Positions 52,743 through 61,385 of a stretch of DNA of 64,000 bases are shown piece after piece; the first letter of the stretch is position 1; each line of letters opens with the position of its first letter. The translations under genes and the position numbers were made by a program. This DNA comes from Ruminococcus gauvreauii (GTDB lineage: Bacteria > Bacillota > Clostridia > Lachnospirales > Lachnospiraceae): contig NZ_CP102290.1 in NCBI RefSeq assembly GCF_025151995.1, positions 2,232,001 to 2,296,000 of the forward strand, given 5' to 3'. The notes below the pieces were generated by a model. That model ran no database searches and was not told the DNA's origin. It saw only the letters and a program-made list of their open reading frames with translations.

Positions 52743-55424
52743 ATGAGAAGGACAGTAATTGGTATTCTGGCCCACGTGGATGCGGGCAAAACAACATTAT
52801 CGGAGGCGATGCTTTTTAAGAGCGGCAGTATCCGGAAAATGGGAAGAGTCGACAACCAGGATGCGTTTTTGGACACGTATGCCCTGGAGAGGGCCCGCGG
52901 GATCACCATTTTTTCCAAACAGGCGCAGATGAGCCTGGGTGATCTGCAGGTGACGCTGCTGGATACTCCGGGCCACGTGGATTTTTCTGCGGAGATGGAG
53001 CGTACGCTGCAGGTACTGGACTATGCGATCCTGGTGATAAGCGGGGCGGACGGTGTACAGGGACATACACAGACACTGTGGAGGCTGCTGGGGCGGTACC
53101 GGGTTCCCGTGTTTCTGTTCATTAACAAGATGGACCAGGACGGGACGGACAGGGGTAAGCTTCTTGCGGAGCTGAAAAACAGACTGGACGATGGTTGTAT
53201 TGATTTTGGGGAACCTCATGGATATGACTTCTATGAAAGCCTGGCGATGTGTGATGAGGCGGCACTGGAGCATTTTCTGGAACATGAGACGCTGGAAACG
53301 GAAGACATTCGGGGGCTGATCTCGGCACGCAGGGTATTTCCCTGCTTTTTTGGTTCGGCGCTGAGGCTTACGGGGGTGGAGGAATTTCTTGCGGGTCTCG
53401 TACAGTATACAAAGGCGCCATGTTATCCTGAAACATTTGGGGCGCGGGTCTTTAAGATTGCCAGAGATGATCAGGGCACCCGTCTGACATACCTCAAGGT
53501 TACCGGAGGGAGTCTGAAGACAAAAGCATCACTCACCAACCGCAGGGAAGGTATGGATGGGGATGCTGTATGGGAGGAGAAAGTCAATCAGATTCGCATC
53601 TATTCCGGAGAAAAGTATGAGACTGTAAGCGAGGCCGGTGCCGGGACGGTGTGCGCAGTGACCGGCCTTACCAGGACGCGGCCCGGAATGGGACTTGGGA
53701 CTGAGGTGGAATCCGTCATGCCGATACTGGAACCCGTTCTGACATATCAGATCATACTGGATCCTGAAGACAGTGTCAGCACGATGCTTCCAAAACTCCG
53801 GCAGCTGGAGGATGAGGAGCCGCAGCTTCACATTGTCTGGGATGAAAATCTGCAGGAGATCCAGGCACAGGTGATGGGAGAAGTTCAGACGGAGGTGCTT
53901 CAGAGTCTGATCAAAGAGCGGTTTGGCGCGGAGGTGGAGTTTGGAGCCGGAAATATCGTGTATAAAGAGACAGTCACGAATAAGGCAGAGGGTGTCGGTC
54001 ATTTCGAGCCCCTGAGGCACTATGCGGAGGTCCATCTGATACTGGAGCCGGGGGAGCCGGGAAGCGGTCTTGTCTTCGGATCACGCTGCAGTGAGGATAT
54101 GTTGGATCGAAACTGGCAGCGGCTGATACTGACACACCTGGAGGAGAAGGAACATCGGGGTGTGCTGACGGGATCGGCCATTACCGATATGAAGATCACA
54201 CTGGCAGCGGGACGGGCGCATAAGAAGCATACAGAGGGCGGAGACTTCAGGCAGGCGACGTACCGTGCGGTGCGGCACGGGCTGAAACGGGCGGAATCAG
54301 TGCTGCTGGAACCATTTTATGAATACCGTCTGGAAGTTCCCGAACAGATGACAGGCCGTGCGATGGCAGATCTGGAACGCATGCACGGCACCTCCTCGCA
54401 GCCGGTAGTTGAGGGTGGGATATCCGTGCTGACCGGAAGTGCGCCGGTGTCTGTGATGCGGGGGTATCCGCAGGAGGTAGCGTCTTATACAAAGGGGCAT
54501 GGGAGACTTTTCTGCAGTCTGCAGGGATACGGTCCGTGTCATAACGCTGAGGAGGTCATCTCACGGACAGGCTATGATTCGGAGCGTGACCCGGAGAACC
54601 CCACGGGATCCGTATTCTGCGCACACGGTGCCGGATTCGTGGTAAACTGGGAGCAGGTGGAGGAGTATATGCACCTGGAACGTCAGCTGATCCCTGAGGG
54701 GGAGGAACAGGCAGGGGAGTCCTGGGAGGCACCCAGACAGTATCCTTCCGGAACTGTGACTGAGGATGCGTGGATTGATACCGAGGAAGTGGACGCCATA
54801 CTGTCGAGGACGTATGCTGCGAACCAGAAGGGCAATAAAACTGCGCAGGGCTGGAAGCAGCGGCGAAGCGCGCACACGGTGGAGGCGCCCGTCCCTGCAA
54901 AACGCAGTGTGAGGCGAAAACTGGAGGAGTATCTCCTGGTAGACGGTTATAATATCATCTTTGCCTGGGATGACTTGAAAGAGCTGGCACAGGTCAACAT
55001 CGACGGTGCCAGGGGAAAACTGCTGGATATTCTGTCAAATTATCAGGCTATTCGCAGATGCCGGCTGATCGTAGTGTTTGATGCTTACCGGGTCAAGGGC
55101 CATACAACGGAAATTATGGAGTATCACAATATACATGTGGTATATACGAAAGAGGCAGAGACGGCGGATCAGTATATTGAGAAGTTTGCCCATGAGAACC
55201 GGGAAACGTATCATGTGACGGTAGCGACTTCCGATGGACTCGAGCAGGTCATCATCCGGGGTCAGGGCTGCAGCCTGCTCTCCGCGAGGGATCTGCAGGA
55301 GGCGGTCCGGGAGGCAAATGAGGTTATCCAGGAACAGTATCTGGAGAGACAGTCCACGGGCAGAAACTATCTGCTGGACGGACTGTCGGAGGAAGAGAAA
55401 AAGAAGCTGAGATACGAAGAATAA
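52743..55424 (+). CDS. TetM/EF-G-like translational GTPase fused to a Rae1/YacP-type NYN nuclease domain
   Basis: 893 residues. The G domain has GILAHVDAGKTT, LLDTPGHVDF and NKMDQDG. Domains II-V follow to about residue 660, as in tetracycline-resistance ribosome-protection proteins. After an acidic, low-complexity linker, residues about 730-875 match the YacP/Rae1 NYN domain (YLLVDGYNIIFAWDDL, LIVVFDAYRVKG, ETADQYIEK, VATSDGLEQ). In Bacillus, Rae1 cuts mRNA in the ribosomal A site. The fusion would bring that activity together with an A-site-binding GTPase. Not necessarily a drug-resistance gene. Confidence 0.9.
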   Translation: MRRTVIGILAHVDAGKTTLSEAMLFKSGSIRKMGRVDNQDAFLDTYALERARGITIFSKQAQMSLGDLQVTLLDTPGHVDFSAEMERTLQVLDYAILVISGADGVQGHTQTLWRLLGRYRVPVFLFINKMDQDGTDRGKLLAELKNRLDDGCIDFGEPHGYDFYESLAMCDEAALEHFLEHETLETEDIRGLISARRVFPCFFGSALRLTGVEEFLAGLVQYTKAPCYPETFGARVFKIARDDQGTRLTYLKVTGGSLKTKASLTNRREGMDGDAVWEEKVNQIRIYSGEKYETVSEAGAGTVCAVTGLTRTRPGMGLGTEVESVMPILEPVLTYQIILDPEDSVSTMLPKLRQLEDEEPQLHIVWDENLQEIQAQVMGEVQTEVLQSLIKERFGAEVEFGAGNIVYKETVTNKAEGVGHFEPLRHYAEVHLILEPGEPGSGLVFGSRCSEDMLDRNWQRLILTHLEEKEHRGVLTGSAITDMKITLAAGRAHKKHTEGGDFRQATYRAVRHGLKRAESVLLEPFYEYRLEVPEQMTGRAMADLERMHGTSSQPVVEGGISVLTGSAPVSVMRGYPQEVASYTKGHGRLFCSLQGYGPCHNAEEVISRTGYDSERDPENPTGSVFCAHGAGFVVNWEQVEEYMHLERQLIPEGEEQAGESWEAPRQYPSGTVTEDAWIDTEEVDAILSRTYAANQKGNKTAQGWKQRRSAHTVEAPVPAKRSVRRKLEEYLLVDGYNIIFAWDDLKELAQVNIDGARGKLLDILSNYQAIRRCRLIVVFDAYRVKGHTTEIMEYHNIHVVYTKEAETADQYIEKFAHENRETYHVTVATSDGLEQVIIRGQGCSLLSARDLQEAVREANEVIQEQYLERQSTGRNYLLDGLSEEEKKKLRYEE

Positions 55425-55464
55425 AATCAAAACACAGACACGGGATAGTTTTAAGTACCGGCTG

Positions 55465-55600
55465 TCAGACAGCTTGAAGTCTTTCCCGTTCCCACTGTCC
55501 TTTCTCGATGATGGCGGGCTGGGTGTCCTCAAAAACCCAAGCCCGTGTATTCCCGCCGCTCCAATATCCCGGCAATACAGAGGTTGAAGATCGCCGCACC
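55465..55600 (-). pseudogene. Remnant of a large serine recombinase (TndX/TnpX type)
   Basis: Two short pieces in different frames resemble neighbouring parts of the recombinase zinc-ribbon region: AGILERREYTG, then WVFEDTQPAIIEKGQWERER followed by a stop. About 40 residues that should lie between them are missing. No other part of the gene is present. It suggests a decayed end of an integrative element. Confidence 0.5.
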
Positions 55601-55614
55601 ACCTTTTTTCGTCT

Positions 55615-55959
55615 CTAATTGTCCGCAACACCCCGCTTTTTCCGGTCGCTTAAAGCTTTCTGCCTGCGGTGGACGATAGAGCCGCAGGCCTTGCAGTATT
55701 TCACCCGGTTGGAACCGGGAAGGAAGGGCTGACCGCCGACAGTACACCGCTTTTGTTCCTTTTGATGAAGTAAAGCTGTCTCTGACGATTCATCCAAAGA
55801 CAGGACAGCGGCACGGAACCACCTGCACAGCAGAGAGTAGGAAATGCTTTGCACACAAACTCATTCTTCTCCATCGTCAAGGGCAAGGCAGTTCCCGCTC
55901 TCATAGTTGCAGCACTGATGTACCAGCTTTCTTGCCCTGCGGTACTGGGAATAGGTCAT
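55615..55959 (-). pseudogene. Broken cysteine-rich VLP-type gene from a conjugative element
   Basis: Reading leftward, MTYSQYRRARKLVHQCCNY runs into ALDDGEE, then a TGA, then VCVQSISYSLLCRWFRAAVL and CKACGS in the same frame. Related mobile-element proteins, as I recall them, have Cys at the TGA position, so a single Cys codon has become a stop. A second expected Cys is Gly (CTVGGQ). An AGGAGG site further upstream is followed by ATA rather than ATG, which may mean the start is also lost. Confidence 0.6.
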
Positions 55960-56126
55960 GATGGGTATTTTTCTTTCGATTTTTATCGCCTCCTTTCAGA
56001 CTGTCAAAAAACTCTCCCTATCTATCCGTACATTTTTCTGGGGATTGTTGCACGGGTAAGTGAAAAAATTTCAGGAAATTAAAAAACGCCGCCATGATAT
56101 GAAAATCATGACGGCATTTCTGCCTT

Positions 56127-56567
56127 TCATATTTCAAACTTGTAGCCGATACCGTAGACACTTTTGATATAATCCGGCAGATCAGGAGCAACCTTAAGCT
56201 TTTTTCGCAGGTTACTCACATGGTTATTTACCGCCTTGCGGGAATAGTAAGTATAATCTTCATGCCAGACCAAATCCATAAACATTTCATAGGTAAATAC
56301 CCGTTTGGGATTCATAATTAGAAGGGAAAAAATTTCAAATCTTTGCTCTAAACAAAAGTATATTTCACCTTCTCGTATATCCGTTAGAGGTTGGCCTGTC
56401 CGCTTTGAAACAAAATATTTACCATGAAAGACGGGGCAGCATGGAATGTCAGCCGAATCAACGCCGCCCGTTTTACCTTCAAGAACAAACTGCGCCAGTT
56501 CCTTTTTCTGATCTACGGTAAGCAGTACAAATAATTTCTCACCTATTTGTCTGCCGGATTCCGACAA
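56127..56567 (-). CDS. OmpR-type winged-helix regulator without receiver domain
   Basis: 146 residues. The C-terminal half (about 55-146) is a Trans_reg_C winged helix: FEIFSLLIMNPKRVFTYE, SRKAVNNHVSNLRKKL, and IKSVYGIGYKFEI. The N-terminal half is unassigned. The start is a problem: TTG 56567 lacks a ribosome site, while a good AGGTGG plus ATG at 56590 is one base out of frame. A single-base loss in the ATGGGAAG stretch would explain this, so the gene may be frameshifted at its beginning. Probably cargo of the decayed element. Confidence 0.7.
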   Translation of the reverse strand: MSESGRQIGEKLFVLLTVDQKKELAQFVLEGKTGGVDSADIPCCPVFHGKYFVSKRTGQPLTDIREGEIYFCLEQRFEIFSLLIMNPKRVFTYEMFMDLVWHEDYTYYSRKAVNNHVSNLRKKLKVAPDLPDYIKSVYGIGYKFEI

Positions 56568-56634
56568 ATCAAGTACAGTTAACTTCCCATGTCGTCACCA
56601 CCTAACTACAATGAAGCAGAGGCAAAGAAAAAAT

Positions 56635-58368
56635 TTACGCCAGTTTCCAATTCTGGCTCTCCGTCTGTAGCTTCACCATACGAGCATACAAGCCGCTTTG
56701 CTTCACCAACTTTTCCGGCGCGCCTTCTTCTGCCACGCTCCCTTCGGAAAGTACCACGATTTTATCCGCTCCGGCTACTGTGCGCATCCGGTGGGCAATC
56801 ACTAACACGGTCTTATCCGCAATCAGGCGGGAAAGGGCGGTCTGAATCAGGGTTTCATTTTCCACATCCAGCGAAGCGGTGGCTTCGTCCAAAAGAATGA
56901 TCGGCGCATTTTTCAGAAAAGCCCGCGCGATGGAAATTCGCTGCCGCTCACCGCCGGAAAGTTCGCAGCCGTTTTCGCCAATGGTGGTATTCCAGCCATC
57001 CGGCAGTTTTTCGGCAAATTCAACCACGTTGGCAAGTTTTGCAGCGGCCAAAACCTGTTCGTCGGTCGCATCCTTATTCCCAATTCGGATATTCTCCAAA
57101 ATGGTATTGTCAAACAGGGTAACGTCCTGAAACACAATGGAGAACAGGGAAAGCAGCGCCTCTGGGTCAATTTTAGAAATGTCCATACCGCCCACGGTGA
57201 TCTTTCCCTGGCTTACATCCCAGAACCTTGCTGCCAGCCGGGAAACCGTCGTTTTGCCGCCGCCGGACGGTCCTACCAGCGCCGTGACCTCGCCCTGTTT
57301 TGCAGTAAAGGAAACATCTTTCAGTACGGTTTCCCCCGTGTTATAGGCAAAGCCTACATGGTCGAAGGTAATATCATATCCCTTGTTGGAAAGTTCGGTA
57401 TCGCCCTGCTGGATCGGATGGTCGAGGATCTCATTCATACGGGCGATATTGGTACGCGTGCTGATAACCGCCGCCAGATTTTGCAGCGCCCCTTGCAGCG
57501 GATCGTAAAGCCTTGATACGACAAGCAGAAACATAAAGAAGGTCAGTACATCGAGGCTTCCATCGATCAGCAGGACGGAGCCTGTCAGCGCAACCGTGGC
57601 AATTCCCAGCTTTAATATCAGCGATGCGGACACCACAAAGGCTGCCAGCCCAAATTCGTTCAGGATAGAACGGCGCTCCACAGCACGGATTTTCTTTTCC
57701 AGCCCTTTTAAGTATTCTGCTTCGGCGTTGTTGGCCTTCAGGTCGCGCACTGTCTCAATGCACTCCTGAATCCCGTCGGCGCAGGCCATCTTTACATCCA
57801 TCGCTTTCTGATTGAGCCGTTCCTGCACCTTCGCGGAGAAGCCTACAATAGCAAAAGCTACCGGCAAGACCCAAAGCGCCGCCAGCGCCATGCGCCAGTC
57901 GAACACCAAAAGGCTGATGGAAATCAAAACAGTGGAGATAATGGAGCCGGCCAGTTCCGGTATAAAATGGGAAAAGCTCTGTTCCAGAAATGTGCAGTCG
58001 GCCATGATGGTGCTGGTGAGATCCGCCAGATCCTTTTTCCCAAAGAAGGACAGAGAAATTTTCCGCAGCCGTTCCGCCAGCGTAATCCTTCGTACGCCGC
58101 TTTCCGTATAGGTGGCAAAATATGTAGCGTTATACTGAATGTAAGTGGCAAGAAAAATCAGGCCCAGGCACACTGCGCATCCGATGATATAAAAGAACAC
58201 TTTTTCACCGGGTACGCCGCCGTTCATCAGGTCAGCAACTAAAAGATACAAAAGCCCAACGGGAAACATAAAGGAAAGATTCTGAAGGACGCAGGCAAGG
58301 CAGCCTTTTACCAGATCCTTCGCCCCCTGCTCGGAAAGAGCATATCTTTTTTGAAGTTTTTTTATCAC
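56635..58368 (-). CDS. ABC exporter half-transporter (membrane plus ATPase domain), second of pair
   Basis: 577 residues. About six membrane helices (residues 20-300) precede an ATPase domain with GPSGGGKTT, LSGGERQRISIARAF and ILLDEATASLD. Start GTG 58368 with GGAGG nine bases before, one base after the stop of its partner gene; a longer frame to 58545 exists but overlaps the partner. The two halves probably form a heterodimeric exporter for peptides, lipids or drugs. Regulation by the TetR gene upstream is likely. Confidence 0.88.
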   Translation of the reverse strand: MIKKLQKRYALSEQGAKDLVKGCLACVLQNLSFMFPVGLLYLLVADLMNGGVPGEKVFFYIIGCAVCLGLIFLATYIQYNATYFATYTESGVRRITLAERLRKISLSFFGKKDLADLTSTIMADCTFLEQSFSHFIPELAGSIISTVLISISLLVFDWRMALAALWVLPVAFAIVGFSAKVQERLNQKAMDVKMACADGIQECIETVRDLKANNAEAEYLKGLEKKIRAVERRSILNEFGLAAFVVSASLILKLGIATVALTGSVLLIDGSLDVLTFFMFLLVVSRLYDPLQGALQNLAAVISTRTNIARMNEILDHPIQQGDTELSNKGYDITFDHVGFAYNTGETVLKDVSFTAKQGEVTALVGPSGGGKTTVSRLAARFWDVSQGKITVGGMDISKIDPEALLSLFSIVFQDVTLFDNTILENIRIGNKDATDEQVLAAAKLANVVEFAEKLPDGWNTTIGENGCELSGGERQRISIARAFLKNAPIILLDEATASLDVENETLIQTALSRLIADKTVLVIAHRMRTVAGADKIVVLSEGSVAEEGAPEKLVKQSGLYARMVKLQTESQNWKLA

Positions 58369-58369
58369 T

Positions 58370-60142
58370 TTATTGTACCTCCTTTGCAACCTTCCACTGA
58401 ACAGCAAGCTGATAATCCTGCCACATCCGGCTGAAAATACCGCCTTTTTCCAGCAGTTCCTGGCTCTTGCCGCTTTCCGTAATTTGTCCGTTTTCAATGA
58501 CATAGATCTGATCTGCTCCGGCCACCGTGGAGAGCCGGTGGGCAATCATGATCACCGTTCTCCCCTGGGACAGCTTGGAGAAAGCCGCCTGCACGCGGGT
58601 TTCATTATCCGGGTCGGCAAAAGCCGTGGCTTCGTCTAAGATTATAACAGGCGCATCTTTCAGCATGACGCGGGCAATGGCGATCCGCTGCTGCTCGCCG
58701 CCTGAAAGGTACACGCCCTTTGTGCCAATCACGGTGTCCGCGCCTTGTGGCAGCTTTTCAAGAATATCGTCGCACTGTGCGTTATGAAGTGCGGCCATAA
58801 TTTCTTCGCGGGTCGCGTCAGGCTTTCCCATGCGCACATTTTCCAAAATCGAGGCTTTGATCAGGCGGCTGTTTTGGAACACAAAAGAAACGGTATTCAT
58901 AAGTTCTTCTTTCGGGATGTTCTTCACATTCACGCCGCCTATGGTTACACTGCCGCTCTGCGGGTCAAAGAACCGGCAGATCAGATTGGCAAGAGTGGTC
59001 TTTCCTCCCCCGGACGGTCCCACGAATGCTACTCTCTGCCCTGCGGGGATGAAAAGGAAAATATCTTTGATCACATCGTTTTCTCCGTCATAACTGAAAC
59101 GAACGTGATCAAGCTGTACCGAAGCATCTCTCGGATGTTCCGGCTGCGCTGGTTCTGTAAGCGGTTTCAGGTTTAATACGCTGTCAATTCTATGCAGGGC
59201 ATCGTCCACGATCATGGCGTTTTCACTCTGAAACATGATGCGGGTAAGGGTGACGGAGATAATAGGCGTAATGATGATATAGAACATGAGATCCAGCAGG
59301 AAATCATTTGTAACGCCGCCCCCAGTAAAAATCAGTGCACCGGCAATCAGCGTAGCAAACACACCGTTGATGGCTGTTGTGTAGAACATCATGGGAAGGC
59401 GAAGCTCTTTGGTATAGGCGATCACCCACACTTTATATCGATCAATGGAATCCTTGAACTTTTTGAAGGAGAAGATGGTCTGTCCGAAAGTTTTAACAAC
59501 GGGAATCCCTCGTACATACTCCACCGCTTCATTGGACATGTCGTCAAGGGCGTTTTGGTATTCCTTCATTCTTTCCTGCATCCGCTTTCCGGTCATAGCC
59601 GTCATGATCAGAAATCCCAACACGACCGGGACGAGGCTTAAAAGCCCCAGCCGCCAATCGAACACCAACAGCAGGACGAAAAGGCCGCAAGGCGTTGCAA
59701 TGGCATTGGCGCGATCGGGAAGCTGGTGAGCCAGATAGGTTTCGGTGGCGGCGCTGGATTCGTTGACAATCTTGCGGAGCCTGCCGCTGCCGAACTGTTC
59801 TGCAAAACCAAGGGGCAGCTTGATGATATGTTCCATCGTTCGCATGCGCAGGTTGGTAGCGATACGAAATGCTCCTTTGTGGGAACACATCAGCCCTCCG
59901 ATGTAGATCAATACCGCAATAACGGCAAACAGTACCGCCATCCAGCCGTTATGGGTCAGGTTTTGCGCGCGGCTGAAATTCGGCGCAGCCTCTAATACTT
60001 GCCGGATGATTTTCCAGATATAATAGAAGAGTACTAATGCAACGAGGGCGCTGATTGCCGAAAGCGCCCATGAAGCATAGAGCAGATATTTGTGGCCGCC
60101 TGCAATCTGTAGCAGGCGTGATAGATTGGATTGTTTTTTCAA
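58370..60142 (-). CDS. ABC exporter half-transporter, first of pair
   Basis: 590 residues, TTG start behind AGGAGG. Membrane domain about 15-310. ATPase domain with GPSGGGKTT, LSGGEQQRIAIARVML and IILDEATAFAD. It has the same architecture as the adjacent gene and is clearly a paralogue of it. Co-transcribed with its partner, downstream of the TetR gene. Confidence 0.9.
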   Translation of the reverse strand: MKKQSNLSRLLQIAGGHKYLLYASWALSAISALVALVLFYYIWKIIRQVLEAAPNFSRAQNLTHNGWMAVLFAVIAVLIYIGGLMCSHKGAFRIATNLRMRTMEHIIKLPLGFAEQFGSGRLRKIVNESSAATETYLAHQLPDRANAIATPCGLFVLLLVFDWRLGLLSLVPVVLGFLIMTAMTGKRMQERMKEYQNALDDMSNEAVEYVRGIPVVKTFGQTIFSFKKFKDSIDRYKVWVIAYTKELRLPMMFYTTAINGVFATLIAGALIFTGGGVTNDFLLDLMFYIIITPIISVTLTRIMFQSENAMIVDDALHRIDSVLNLKPLTEPAQPEHPRDASVQLDHVRFSYDGENDVIKDIFLFIPAGQRVAFVGPSGGGKTTLANLICRFFDPQSGSVTIGGVNVKNIPKEELMNTVSFVFQNSRLIKASILENVRMGKPDATREEIMAALHNAQCDDILEKLPQGADTVIGTKGVYLSGGEQQRIAIARVMLKDAPVIILDEATAFADPDNETRVQAAFSKLSQGRTVIMIAHRLSTVAGADQIYVIENGQITESGKSQELLEKGGIFSRMWQDYQLAVQWKVAKEVQ

Positions 60143-60254
60143 AAAAAGTTCCTCCTTTTCTTTATTTTAGCTATGATAAAGAGAACACCATTGTGTTCTT
60201 CTTATATCCGATATAGTTAGTTTATACTAACCATTAGGCAAAAATTACAGGGCT

Positions 60255-60884
60255 TTACTGCCCCATAATTTTCATCCATCCGGCTGTATAAAAGGCTCGC
60301 ATTTCCTTCACATAATTTTCAGCGTCCCGAAGCGGCATTTCGTGAATTACCAATTCAAAAAAGGTGTGAAACATGCCGGTAATCAGAATATGCTCCAGCG
60401 TAGGGTCGATCTGCGGGGAAGGCCGCCCCAGTTCCTCCAGAACCTTTTGATAGGAATGTGTTGCTTCTGCTTCAATTTCTACCATTTCATCAATGAGGCC
60501 AAAAAATTTTGTCCCCTCCGAACAGCAGAGAATTAGCTTACATTCTTCCAGATGTTCGTAGGCATAATGGAGCATTTCAAACATACAAGCGCCGGAAATA
60601 TCGGCCATAACCTCCGGTTGCTGCTCATGTGGAAGATCGGCAAATTCGTTCTGTGCCTTTTGAAAACAGTCCAGCAAGTACGCATAATGCTCGCCTACCA
60701 AAGCATCAAATAGTTCTTCTTTACTTTTGTAGTAACCATAAAAAGCTCCGGTTGTCATACCTACAGATTTTACGATATTCCGCAGGGAAGCGTCTTTGTA
60801 GCCTTTTTGCAAAAACTCCGCTCTTGCGGCCCGATGGATGCGTTCTAAAGTTGTCAGATTCCCGTCTATCTTTCTTACCTCCAT
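60255..60884 (-). CDS. TetR/AcrR-family regulator of the exporter operon
   Basis: About 209 residues from ATG 60884 (an in-frame ATG also exists at 60902, only about eight bases after the predicted transcription start). The N-terminal helix-turn-helix is SLRNIVKSVGMTTGAFYGYY, followed by the usual helical ligand domain. It precedes the exporter pair on the same strand with a gap of 112 bases. Probably represses its own promoter and the exporter. Confidence 0.88.
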   Translation of the reverse strand: MEVRKIDGNLTTLERIHRAARAEFLQKGYKDASLRNIVKSVGMTTGAFYGYYKSKEELFDALVGEHYAYLLDCFQKAQNEFADLPHEQQPEVMADISGACMFEMLHYAYEHLEECKLILCCSEGTKFFGLIDEMVEIEAEATHSYQKVLEELGRPSPQIDPTLEHILITGMFHTFFELVIHEMPLRDAENYVKEMRAFYTAGWMKIMGQ

Positions 60885-60937
60885 AACACCGTTATATATC
60901 ACTGTTATATTATAGTCCGAGAAAAAAATATTGTCAA
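60883..60937 (-). promoter_or_regulatory. tetR promoter with repeated operator-like sequences
   Basis: Minus strand TTGACA (60932-60937), 17 bases, TATAAT (60909-60914). Downstream lie two direct repeats, ATAACAGTG (60900-60908) and ATAACGGTG (60887-60895). The second is part of ATAACACCGTTAT (60883-60895), an inverted repeat. Such sites across the transcription start suit autorepression. Confidence 0.6.
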
Positions 60938-60983
60938 GAGGAAAAGAGGTTCTAGCGCATTTTCACAAATCGGCAAGCAATGC

Positions 60984-60999
60984 AAACATGTACATGTTT
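60984..60999. promoter_or_regulatory. Perfect 16-bp palindrome
   Basis: AAACATGTACATGTTT, upstream of the tetR promoter and next to a terminator-like hairpin. Could be an operator or an end of the former mobile element. No partner site found. Confidence 0.35.
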
Positions 61000-61003
61000 A
61001 CGA

Positions 61004-61097
61004 TTTTGGCGGGTTTTCTAACCCGCCAAAACATTTGAAATAAGCAAAAGAAAAACTCTATGCAAATGGTTCAGCCATTCACATAGAGTTTTCTTGT
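61004..61097. terminator. Two successive terminator-like hairpins
   Basis: TTTTGGCGGGTT / AACCCGCCAAAA (61004-61015, 61020-61031), then AAAACTCTATG / CATAGAGTTTT (61052-61062, 61082-61092) followed by TCTTGTTT. They lie in a gene-free stretch of about 480 bases (60903-61385) and may have closed a gene that has since been lost. Confidence 0.65.
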
Positions 61098-61185
61098 TTC
61101 CCGTTTACTTGGCATAGGTCAGTATTTTTGCAATACTTCTTTATGCTCCTCTGCCTTTAGGGGCGTTTCTTTTTACAGAAAAAGA

Positions 61186-61214
61186 TTGTACAGATGGTAT
61201 AAAAATGGTAATAT
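61186..61214 (+). promoter_or_regulatory. Promoter candidate for the Rpn-type gene
   Basis: TTGTAC, 17 bases, TAATAT. It would give a leader of about 165 bases that contains the short palindrome GGCCGTTCGGCC at 61260-61271. Confidence 0.5.
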
Positions 61215-61385
61215 AAATTTATCTATTACAGTTTAGAGACAGCAATGCAGTTATTTCATGGCCGTTCGGCCAACCGTTCCAACAAGTTAAATTAAAAGAT
61301 ATCAGATGTATGACTTGTCAGCAGGGAAGACTTTTTGGTATAATAATGCCAAGTAAAAGCATGCATTTGAAGAAGGGAAGTGTGC

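Noticed and set aside
52743..55424. Tetracycline resistance determinant
   Set aside because: The GTPase part is TetM-like, but the NYN fusion and a housekeeping neighbour (rarA) suggest a cellular translation factor. Resistance cannot be claimed.
55615..55959. Reading the internal TGA of the VLP-type gene as selenocysteine
   Set aside because: It replaces a Cys codon, but no SECIS-like hairpin or selenium genes are visible, and other damage is present in the same gene.
55849..56082. 77-codon plus-strand frame in the mobile-element scar
   Set aside because: Antisense to the VLP-type pseudogene, which explains the sequence better.
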